A stretch of 53,462 nucleotides of DNA. It comes from Glycomyces xiaoerkulensis. GTDB taxonomy: Bacteria; Actinomycetota; Actinomycetes; Mycobacteriales; Micromonosporaceae. The notes below the pieces were generated by a model. That model made no database searches. It was not told the DNA's origin and saw only the letters and a list, made by a program, of their open reading frames with translations. Shown here piece by piece: positions 9,386 through 15,901 of the stretch. Positions within the stretch are counted from its first letter, which is position 1. Each line of letters begins with the position of its first letter. The position numbers and the translations under genes were made by a program. Where the stretch lies: the NCBI RefSeq assembly GCF_002798405.1, contig NZ_PGGV01000008.1, forward strand, positions 1 through 53,462, given 5' to 3'.

Positions 9386-10266
9386 GCCAGGCTCCTGGTC
9401 CGCAGGGTGAACAGGCCCTGGGGCCGCAACTGCAGGAAGACGACGATGACGACGAAGACGCCGACCTTGGCCAGCGAGGCGGTCGAGTAGGTCTCGAAGA
9501 CCGCTTGGAGCGAGCCGAGGGCGACCGCGGCGACCACGGCGCCCTTGATGCGGCCCAGGCCGCCTGCGACCACGACCAGGAAGGCGTCGACCAGGTACGA
9601 CTGGCCGGTGGTGGGGCTGGTCGAGCCGATCAGCGTCAGGGCCACGCCGGCGACGCCGGCCAGGCCGGATCCGATGAAGAACGTCCCGGCGTCGACGGTG
9701 CGGGAGGCGATCCCGGAGGCCTCGGCCAGGTCGCGGTTGCCGACCACGGCGCGGATGCGGCGCCCGGCCGAGGTGAAGCGGAGGACCAGCGCGACCGCGG
9801 CGACCGCGACCACGGCCAGCGCCATGATGAACAGGCGGGTCTTGGGCACGGTGGTGCCGAGGACGTCGACGCCGCCGCGCAGGAACTCCGGGACGGTGAC
9901 GTTGACGGCGGGGGCGCCGAAGACGTCGCGGGCGACCTGCTGGAGGATCAGCCCCACTCCGAAGGTCGCCAGGAGCGTGTCGAGCGGCCGGTGGTAGAGG
10001 TGGCGGATGAGGAGGGTCTCCAGGACCAGCCCCATCGCGCCGCCGACGGCGAAGCCGATCGGGAGGGCGATCAGGAGGGAGACGCCGGCGTCCCCGACGA
10101 TCTGCTGGGTGACGTAGGCGGTGTAGGTGCCGGCCATGATGAATTCGCCGTGGGCCATGTTGATCACGCCCATCTGCCCGAATGTCAGCGACAGGCCCAG
10201 CGCCGCCAGCAGCAGGATCGATCCGGTGCTCAGACCGGTGAACAGCGGCCCGACGATGGTTTCCAT
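9382..10266 (-). CDS. urtB: urea ABC transporter permease UrtB
   Basis: 294 residues, LivH-like permease. The N-terminal sequence LTFGQMGVINMAHGEFIM is the conserved family motif, and the loop around TSAGRRIRAVVGNRDLAEASGI is the predicted coupling segment. There are about eight transmembrane stretches. The ATG at 10266 is preceded by GGAGACTCCGCA, giving a good ribosome site. It follows urtA by 30 bases without any hairpin, so the two are on one message. Confidence 0.92.
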   Translation of the reverse strand: METIVGPLFTGLSTGSILLLAALGLSLTFGQMGVINMAHGEFIMAGTYTAYVTQQIVGDAGVSLLIALPIGFAVGGAMGLVLETLLIRHLYHRPLDTLLATFGVGLILQQVARDVFGAPAVNVTVPEFLRGGVDVLGTTVPKTRLFIMALAVVAVAAVALVLRFTSAGRRIRAVVGNRDLAEASGIASRTVDAGTFFIGSGLAGVAGVALTLIGSTSPTTGQSYLVDAFLVVVAGGLGRIKGAVVAAVALGSLQAVFETYSTASLAKVGVFVVIVVFLQLRPQGLFTLRTRSLA

Positions 10267-10296
10267 TGCGGAGTCTCCTTCCCGATCGCCGGTCGG

Positions 10297-11568
10297 CTAC
10301 TCGCCGACGCTCAGGTCGGCCGCCCAGTCGTAGCCCTCCAGGAACGGATCCGGCTCGATGGGCCCGTCGGACTCCCAGATGGTGTGGAGCAGGCCGTCGG
10401 ACTCGATGATCCCGATGCGGGCGGTCTTGGACAGGTGGTTGTTGTCGCCGTCGATGACGACGGTCCCTTCGGGTCCGTCGAAGGAGACGCCGCCGGCGGC
10501 CTCCTGGACGTCGTCGACTTCGAACGATCCGGCCTTTTCGACGGTGGCGGCCCACAGGTGGACGGAGTTGTAGGAGGCCTCCATCGGGTCGGAGGTGACC
10601 CGGTCGTCGCCGTATTCGCCCTTGAACGCCTCGACGAACGCGGCGTTGGTGTCCGATTCGATCGTCTGGTAGTAGTTCCAGGCGGCGAGCTGGCCCTCGA
10701 TGTTCTCGATGCCGATGCCGCCGATTTCCTCCTCGGCGATGGAGACGCTCATGACCGGCATGTCCTCGGCGGTGAGGCCGACGTTGGTGTATTCGCGGAA
10801 GAAGGCCACGTTGGAGTCGCCGTTGAGGGTGTTGAACACCGCGTCGGCACCGGCCGAGTCCACCTGCTGGACGATGGTGGAGAACTCGGTGGAGCCGAGC
10901 GGGACGTAGTCCTCGCCGAGGATCTCGATGCCGTGGGCCTCGGCGTAGGCGTTGATGACGGCGTTGGCGGTGCGTGGGAACACGTAGTCGCTGCCGACCA
11001 GGTACATCGACTCCACGCCGGCCTCGGCGAGGTAGTCGAGGGCGGGCACGATCTGCTGGTTGGTGGTGGCACCGGAGTAGAAGATGTTCTCCGAGGCCTC
11101 CAGGCCCTCGTATTGGACCGGGTAGTACAGCAGCGAGTCGTTGTCCTCGAAGACCGGCAGCATCGCCTTCCGCGAGGCGGAGGTCCAGCCGCCGAAGACG
11201 GCGGCGACGCAGTCTTCACGGATGAGCTTCTCGGACTTCTCGGCGAAGACGGTCGGCTCGGAGGCCCCGTCCTCGGCGACGATCTCGATCTGCTTGTCCA
11301 GGACGCCGCCGTCGGCGTTGATCTGGTCGACCGCGAGGTAGATGGCGTCGCGGACGGTGGTCTCGGAGATGGCCATGGTGCCGGACAGGGAGTTGAGCGC
11401 GCCGACCTTCACCGTGTCGCCGGAGGTGTCGAGACAGGACTCGGCGGCGGTGGCCTCGTCGCCGGCGCGGCTGCCGCACGCGGCGGTCGCGGCGGCCACG
11501 GCTACCGCCGCGGCGGCGGCGAGGGCGCGGGCGGTGCGCCCGGCGCGGGGTGTGGAGCGGTGTGGCAT
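10297..11568 (-). CDS. urtA: urea ABC transporter substrate-binding lipoprotein UrtA
   Basis: About 423 residues. A lipoprotein signal peptide ends at Cys31 (ATAAC), followed by a periplasmic-binding fold of the Leu/Ile/Val/urea/amide type. The early motif VGALNSLSGTMAISETTVRDA is the UrtA/FmdD hallmark. It captures urea outside the membrane and delivers it to UrtBC. I chose the ATG at 11568 because the signal peptide begins there; GAAAGG lies about 11 bases upstream. It is the first gene of the operon. Short-chain amide binding proteins of the FmdD type are close relatives, but the downstream carboxylase and hydrolase favour urea. Confidence 0.92.
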   Translation of the reverse strand: MPHRSTPRAGRTARALAAAAAVAVAAATAACGSRAGDEATAAESCLDTSGDTVKVGALNSLSGTMAISETTVRDAIYLAVDQINADGGVLDKQIEIVAEDGASEPTVFAEKSEKLIREDCVAAVFGGWTSASRKAMLPVFEDNDSLLYYPVQYEGLEASENIFYSGATTNQQIVPALDYLAEAGVESMYLVGSDYVFPRTANAVINAYAEAHGIEILGEDYVPLGSTEFSTIVQQVDSAGADAVFNTLNGDSNVAFFREYTNVGLTAEDMPVMSVSIAEEEIGGIGIENIEGQLAAWNYYQTIESDTNAAFVEAFKGEYGDDRVTSDPMEASYNSVHLWAATVEKAGSFEVDDVQEAAGGVSFDGPEGTVVIDGDNNHLSKTARIGIIESDGLLHTIWESDGPIEPDPFLEGYDWAADLSVGE

Positions 11569-11659
11569 TCGGTTGTCGACCTTTCGCAGAGGAGTGTCCG
11601 GCCGCTGCGGGCGGCGGGTCTGCAGGGCACCGGCGCTGGCAGCGGCGGTGTACGAGCGC

Positions 11660-11675
11660 GTATACAACGTCGTAT
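11660..11675 (-). promoter_or_regulatory. candidate GntR/FCD operator upstream of urtA
   Basis: Positions 11662-11675 read ATACAACGTCGTAT, a palindrome with 12 of 14 bases symmetric, and GTATAC overlaps its left end at 11660-11665. TTGTATAC-like sites are typical targets of FCD-subfamily GntR proteins (family knowledge). It lies about 95-110 bases before the urtA start, downstream of a possible -35 (TTGACA at 11721-11726, minus strand), a position suited to repression by the operon's own regulator. Confidence 0.5.
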
Positions 11676-11746
11676 CCGCTTCCAGGCCAAGCTAGGTCCG
11701 GGATGTTTCCCCGCTGTGCCTGTCAAGTACAGCGATGTGAACTGTC

Positions 11747-11762
11747 GTTTCTCGGCCGTAAA
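11747..11762 (-). promoter_or_regulatory. weak candidate GlnR-type nitrogen box
   Basis: On the minus strand, TTTAC, six bases, then GAAAC resembles one a-site/b-site unit of the actinobacterial GlnR box (GTnAC-n6-GAAAC). A second GAAAC occurs at 11705-11709 but not in register. Control of urea uptake by nitrogen status would make sense, but a single imperfect unit is weak evidence. Confidence 0.2.
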
Positions 11763-11843
11763 AAGGCCCGCACGACCACCAAGGGTGTCCGAAAGGTATC
11801 TACGTGCACCGAAGGCTTCACCGGCCGCCGGGCACGCACGAAA

Positions 11844-11878
11844 GCGGCGCCCGGCCGGTGGTCCCGGCCGGGCGCCGC
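11844..11878 (-). terminator. terminator hairpin after CE4 deacetylase gene
   Basis: A perfect 15-bp GC stem (11844-11858 with 11864-11878) encloses a 5-base loop. It starts 22 bases after the deacetylase stop. No T tract follows on the minus strand, as is common for actinobacterial hairpin terminators. It also insulates the urea operon promoter region (11569-11843), which holds no gene. Confidence 0.7.
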
Positions 11879-11899
11879 AGGATCGGTGGGGAGGTTCGG

Positions 11900-12961
11900 T
11901 CAGTTGGAGTTGCAGGTGACGGTGGGTTCGGTCGCCGGTCCGCTGCCGATGAAGCCGAAGACCTGCTGGGTCTGGCCGGAGGCGATGCCGCCGTTCCAGC
12001 CGACGTCGGAGGCGGTCACCGACGACCCGGACTCGCTGATCTGGGCGTTCCAGGAGCTGGAGATGCCCTGGCTCCCCGGCCAGTTCCAGCTCAGGGTCCA
12101 CCCGTCGGTCGGGCCGGTCACCGACACGTTGGCCTGCCAACCGGAGCCCCAGTCGTTGACCACCTCGATCACCGCCGAGCAGTCACCGCCGGGCGGCTCG
12201 GTGGTCGGCGGGGGCTCGGTCGGCGACTGAGTGTCCGTCGGCGCCTGGGTGGTCGGCTGCCCCGGGTCGTCGTCGGGGGCCACGGCCCGGCCGGTCGCCG
12301 GGGAGATCCGGCCCGAGCACAGGCCGCGCGATTGCAGGTCGGACGCGATCTGCGGGATCGCGTCGATCGTGGACTGGTAGTTGTCGTGCATGAGGATGAC
12401 GTCGCCGGCCTGGAGCTGCCGGGCCGCCTGGACGATCTGCTGGGTGGAGGCGCCGTTCCAGTCCTCCGAGTCCACGTCCCAGAGCACTTCGGTGAGGCCG
12501 TACTGGGACTCGACGTCGCGCAGGGTCGCGTTCGTCGACCCGTAGGGCGGCCGGAACAGGTCCGGGGTAACCCCGGTGGCCTGCTCGATCGCCTGCTGGG
12601 TGTCGGCGATCTCCTGAGCCATCTCCTGGCGGCTCAACTGGGTCATGTCCGGGTGCGACCACGAGTGGTTCGCGATCCACATGCCCGCGTCGAGCTGCGA
12701 CTGGGCCAGGCCCGGATTGCTCGCGACGTTCTGGCCGGTGTTGAACACGGTCGCCCGCAGCCCCGAGGACTGGAGCGCGTTCAGCAGGCTTGCGGTGGTG
12801 CTGGGGTTGGGGCCGTCGTCGAACGTCAGCCCCACGTACCCGTTGCAGTTCTGGGCGTGGGACGGGCTGCTGGAGAAGGTGAAAGCCAATGCGGCTCCCA
12901 GGGTTGCGATGACGGCCGTGAATACGGCGATGGCGGATCTGCGGCGGCGGTTGCCGTGCAT
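11900..12961 (-). CDS. secreted CE4 deacetylase (acetylxylan esterase type) with CBM2
   Basis: 353 residues. A signal peptide (basic start, hydrophobic 10-30, cut near AQN at 36-38) is followed by a NodB-type CE4 domain with every catalytic motif: TFDDGP (46-51), HSWSH (99-103), RPPYG (137-141), DVDSEDW (162-168) and LMHD (190-193). Two adjacent Asp residues and two His residues form the metal site. A Pro/Thr-rich linker (231-259) leads to a C-terminal CBM2 (261-353). It resembles Streptomyces AxeA closely, so acetylxylan is the likely substrate; chitooligosaccharide or peptidoglycan deacetylation is less likely given the CBM2. ATG chosen with AAGGAAGG upstream. Confidence 0.9.
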   Translation of the reverse strand: MHGNRRRRSAIAVFTAVIATLGAALAFTFSSSPSHAQNCNGYVGLTFDDGPNPSTTASLLNALQSSGLRATVFNTGQNVASNPGLAQSQLDAGMWIANHSWSHPDMTQLSRQEMAQEIADTQQAIEQATGVTPDLFRPPYGSTNATLRDVESQYGLTEVLWDVDSEDWNGASTQQIVQAARQLQAGDVILMHDNYQSTIDAIPQIASDLQSRGLCSGRISPATGRAVAPDDDPGQPTTQAPTDTQSPTEPPPTTEPPGGDCSAVIEVVNDWGSGWQANVSVTGPTDGWTLSWNWPGSQGISSSWNAQISESGSSVTASDVGWNGGIASGQTQQVFGFIGSGPATEPTVTCNSN

Positions 12962-13444
12962 AGGGTATGCCCTTCCTTGGAGTGCGGTCGGCGGTGCCCG
13001 GCCGAGGGTGCCGGTGGCAGCGGCCGACGGTGCGGCCCATCGTTCGGCGTCGACGGGCAGGCGGGGTGAGGGCCCAAGGCGTCATGAGGGGGTGACGGCG
13101 GATCGATGTTCCGCGGATTTGCAGGGACGCAGACGATTATCCACCAGACCGCATTAAGATTCAAGGATGTCGATCTCTTTCCGGATGCGGCTGGGCCGCA
13201 GAGCTTGCCCGCGCAACCCGCCACCGCCCACATCGGGCCGGGCCCCAGGACTCGCCCGGCGGTCGCCTCCCGGCACCTCTGAAATCCGGTCGACGGGAGG
13301 ACCGGGGCGGCGGTAGTCTCACGGAATTCGAGCGTCCACGAGTCGGAAGAGGTGCTTCCATGCCGGTCCGGGCAGTCGCGGTCGACCTTGATCGGCCGCC
13401 CGTCACGTCCGTCATCACCTCTTCCGACCGAAGGAACCATCGAA
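12962..13444. other. intergenic region between divergent genes
   Basis: About 480 bases without a supported gene between the CE4 gene (minus) and the methyltransferase gene (plus). It holds a consensus-like minus-strand promoter near 13136-13164. The stretch from 12962 to about 13128 would be the CE4 leader. I see no conserved RNA structure and no tRNA in it. Confidence 0.5.
13136..13164 (-). promoter_or_regulatory. sigma-70-type promoter for CE4 gene
   Basis: On the minus strand, TTGAAT (13164-13159), a 17-base spacer and GATAAT (13141-13136) match the housekeeping consensus at 5 of 6 bases for the -10. The start of transcription would be near 13128, giving a leader of about 165 bases before the deacetylase ATG. 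Confidence 0.6.
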
Positions 13445-14191
13445 GTGGATCTGCCACGTAGCTTCACCATCCGCGAAAGCAGCCATCGCATCTGCAACCC
13501 GCTCACCGGAGAGAAGCTGGCCGCACTGGGAGCGGCCATCGACCCCGAGCCGGGCACGAGCATGCTCGACCTCGCCTGCGGCAAGGGCGAGATGCTGTCC
13601 ACCTGGGCCCGGGACCACCGCGTCACCGGTACGGGAGTGGACATCAGCACCGTCTTCCTCGGCGCCGCCCGGGATCGCGCGGCCGAGCTGGGCGTCGCCG
13701 ACCGGGTCGAGTTCATCCATGCCGACGCCTCGGCCCACGTCGCCGCCGAACCGGTCGGCATCGCCTCCTGCATCGGCGCCACCTGGATCGGCGACGGTGT
13801 TCCGGGCACGGTCGAGCTCCTGCGGCGCAGTCTCGCCCCCGGCGGCCTCATGCTGATCGGCGAACCGTACTGGCGCCGCGAACCCGAGGACCGGGCCACC
13901 GTCGAGGGGTGCCACATCGGCGGCGAGGAGGACCTGCTCGCCCTGCCCGACCTGATCGAGCGGTTCGGCGCCCTCGGCTGCGACGTCGTCGAAATGGTCC
14001 TCGCCGACCAGGACAGCTGGGACCGCTACGTGGCGGCGCAGTGGCTGAACATCCGGCGCTGGCTCGACGCCAACCCAGAAGACGTGCTGGCACCCGAGAT
14101 GCGGGCCGAGCTCGACACCGCGCCGGTAAAGCACGTCCGCTACCAGCGCGAATACCTCGGCTGGGGTGTCTTCGCACTGATGGACCGCTGA
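13445..14191 (+). CDS. class I SAM-dependent methyltransferase
   Basis: About 248 residues. Rossmann methyltransferase with motif I LDLACGKGEML (41-51), an acidic residue after beta-2 (GVDIS) and the post-II segment FIHADAS. The substrate is unknown. The insert CIGATWIGDG and the ending HVRYQREYLGWGVFALMD are like methyltransferases annotated only as family 11/25 proteins. The GTG at 13445 is preceded by AAGGAA eight bases upstream; an earlier in-frame start at 13352 has no ribosome site and adds low-complexity sequence. It stands alone. Confidence 0.8.
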   Translation: MDLPRSFTIRESSHRICNPLTGEKLAALGAAIDPEPGTSMLDLACGKGEMLSTWARDHRVTGTGVDISTVFLGAARDRAAELGVADRVEFIHADASAHVAAEPVGIASCIGATWIGDGVPGTVELLRRSLAPGGLMLIGEPYWRREPEDRATVEGCHIGGEEDLLALPDLIERFGALGCDVVEMVLADQDSWDRYVAAQWLNIRRWLDANPEDVLAPEMRAELDTAPVKHVRYQREYLGWGVFALMDR

Positions 14192-14271
14192 GACCGTGTC
14201 GCGGGCCCTGGGGCGTGTCTCCGGGCTCGCGGCACCGGCCCTGTCAGGAGCGTGGGGCCCGTCGGGCGGGC

Positions 14272-14631
14272 TCAAGCTCGCAGGAGGTCGGTGGCGAGGG
14301 TTCCGGCCGCCAGGGCGAGGAAGACGAGGGCCAGGATCGTCTCGCGCGGCCAGAAGTTCGCCAGGACGTGGGTGTAGAGCGCGCAGACCCAGAACATGAC
14401 CAGGCCCGCCGCCGCCACGGTTCCGATCCAGGGGGCGAACAGCAGTCCGGCGAGGACCCCCAGGCCGCCGGCGGTCTTCAGCACGCCGATGGGGAACACC
14501 AGCCACGACCGCGGGACGTTCGCCCCGTCCAGGAGCGGATAGATGATCGCCAGGCGCAGCATCGAGGCGGTGCCGGAGAAGACGTTGAAAGCCACGGTCA
14601 CCACGGCGAGCGTGAAGTACAGCGCGGACAT
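14272..14631 (-). CDS. DoxX-like membrane protein
   Basis: 119 residues, four hydrophobic segments and almost no soluble part, matching the DoxX/DoxD-like family, whose role is poorly defined (redox or membrane stress links have been proposed). GGAGG lies eight bases before the ATG. It is the last gene of the ECF41 sigma cluster, 21 bases after the shortened NAD(P)-binding protein, so probably co-transcribed with it. Confidence 0.75.
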   Translation of the reverse strand: MSALYFTLAVVTVAFNVFSGTASMLRLAIIYPLLDGANVPRSWLVFPIGVLKTAGGLGVLAGLLFAPWIGTVAAAGLVMFWVCALYTHVLANFWPRETILALVFLALAAGTLATDLLRA

Positions 14632-14652
14632 GGGCCCTCCAGGACTCGGGTT

Positions 14653-14967
14653 TCAGTAGGCGACGGTCACGGGGCGCCCGAAGGTCCGCCGGTCCTCGAC
14701 CGCGGCGAGCATGAAGTGGGCCGCGTCGGCGCGGCCGAGCCGCAGCGCGCGCGGGCCGAGGCCCGACAGGACGGCGTCGGCTCCGCCGATGGCCTCGCGC
14801 AGGGCGGCGTGATCCGGGTCGGCGAGGTCGACTCGGACGGTCGGGACGTCGAGTTCGAGTCCGGCCGGGTCGCGGACGACGGCGGTGGCTTCGTGGCCGG
14901 CGGCGAGGGCCTGGTTCAGGATGGCGCCGCCGATTCCGCCCGTCGCACCGATGACGGTGAGTTTCAT
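14653..14967 (-). CDS. NAD(P)-binding oxidoreductase, internally shortened
   Basis: Only 104 residues. The N terminus has the atypical-SDR motif GATGGIGGAI (8-17), then VVRD and DLAD; the C terminus LGRADAAHFMLAAVEDRRTFGRPVTVAY-like segment is the normal family ending. Full-length relatives have about 200-220 residues, so roughly 100 central residues carrying the catalytic and substrate part appear deleted in frame after GLGPR (about residue 73). Such epimerase/oxidoreductase genes are the usual genomic partners of ECF41 sigma factors, and this one lies 34 bases after the sigma stop. It is probably a non-functional remnant or a Rossmann-only stub. Confidence 0.65.
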   Translation of the reverse strand: MKLTVIGATGGIGGAILNQALAAGHEATAVVRDPAGLELDVPTVRVDLADPDHAALREAIGGADAVLSGLGPRALRLGRADAAHFMLAAVEDRRTFGRPVTVAY

Positions 14968-15001
14968 GGTCTTCCCTTGAAGGATCGGACTCGGAGCGTG
15001 G

Positions 15002-15901
15002 TCAGCGCAGATTGGCGAGTTTGGCGGGGTTGGTGACCGCGTAGACGCCGGTCACCCGGTCCCCCTCGCCGGTCGGGTCGAGGACCATGACGCTCACGGC
15101 GGTGCCGTCGCGGACCAGGAGCGCCGCCGGCTCGCCGTTGACCGTTCGGTACTCGACCCGGCCGAGTCCGAGTCTGAAGGTGCGCCGCAGCAGGAAGTCC
15201 GCGACCTTGCCGGCCCCGTGCATCGGCCTGGGTCCGGCTGCCGGGGCGCGGCCGCCGCCGTCGCAGATCAGCGTGGCCTCCGGTGCCAGCAGGGCCAGCA
15301 GGCCGTCCAGGTCGCCGTCCCGCACGGCGTTCATGAACCGCTCGGTGACCTCGCGGTGGACTCGCGGATCGACCCGGTGGCGCGGCCGCCGGGCGTGGAC
15401 GTGCGAGCGGGCCCGGTGCGCCAACTGCCGCACCGCCGCCGGAGACCGCTCGACCATCTCGGCGATCTCATCGTGCCCGTACGCGAACACCTCGCGGAGG
15501 ACGAAGACGGCCCGCTCGGCGGGAGTGAGCGATTCGAGGACCACTTGCAGCGCCATCGAGACCGATTCGGTGAGCAGGGCCCCCTCGGACGCGTCCGGCT
15601 CGGTCGCCCCGGGCGGGGTGGGGAACGGCTCGGGCAGCCACGGGCCGATGTAGGTCTCGCGGCGGCGGCTGACGGCCTTCCGGCGCGAGGTCGCGGCATT
15701 GACCGCCACCCGAACCAGGTAGGCGCGCGGGTGCTCGATCCGTCCGGCCCGCCAGCGCGGCTCCCAGGACAGCCAGGTCTCCTGCAGCACGTCCTCGGTG
15801 TCGGCGACGGTCCCCAGCATGTTGTAGACGATGGCGAACAGCAGCTCCCGGTGCTCGGTGAACACCTCGATGGCGGACTGTTCGGTCGCGTCGGACTCCA
15901 C
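15002..15901 (-). CDS. sigJ: ECF41-family RNA polymerase sigma factor (SigJ-like)
   Basis: About 299 residues from the GTG at 15901, which has GAGGAGG five bases upstream. Sigma-2 region about 11-77, linker motif YIGPWLPEP (84-92), sigma-4 about 115-168, then a SnoaL/NTF2-like C-terminal domain (about 184-299) with DGGGR (214-218) and a NPAKL ending. These are ECF41 hallmarks: the fused C-terminal domain replaces an anti-sigma factor and tunes activity. The neighbours downstream (NAD(P)-binding protein, DoxX) fit the family context. Oddly, the upstream DUF2264 frame runs into this gene in the same frame without a stop, so a fused 896-residue product is formally possible. Confidence 0.88.
   Translation of the reverse strand: MESDATEQSAIEVFTEHRELLFAIVYNMLGTVADTEDVLQETWLSWEPRWRAGRIEHPRAYLVRVAVNAATSRRKAVSRRRETYIGPWLPEPFPTPPGATEPDASEGALLTESVSMALQVVLESLTPAERAVFVLREVFAYGHDEIAEMVERSPAAVRQLAHRARSHVHARRPRHRVDPRVHREVTERFMNAVRDGDLDGLLALLAPEATLICDGGGRAPAAGPRPMHGAGKVADFLLRRTFRLGLGRVEYRTVNGEPAALLVRDGTAVSVMVLDPTGEGDRVTGVYAVTNPAKLANLR

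Noticed and set aside
10267..11700. Guanidine riboswitch or other riboswitch upstream of or within the urea operon
   Set aside because: I looked at the urtA leader and the gaps and saw no conserved riboswitch core.
11698..11726. TTGACA at 11721-11726 (minus) as a full promoter for urtA
   Set aside because: At 17-base spacing the -10 would be TCCCGG, which is not a plausible hexamer; kept only as a possible -35.
9505..11919. Plus-strand open frame opposite urtA and urtB
   Set aside because: Shadow; Asp/Gly/His repeats only, no recognisable protein.
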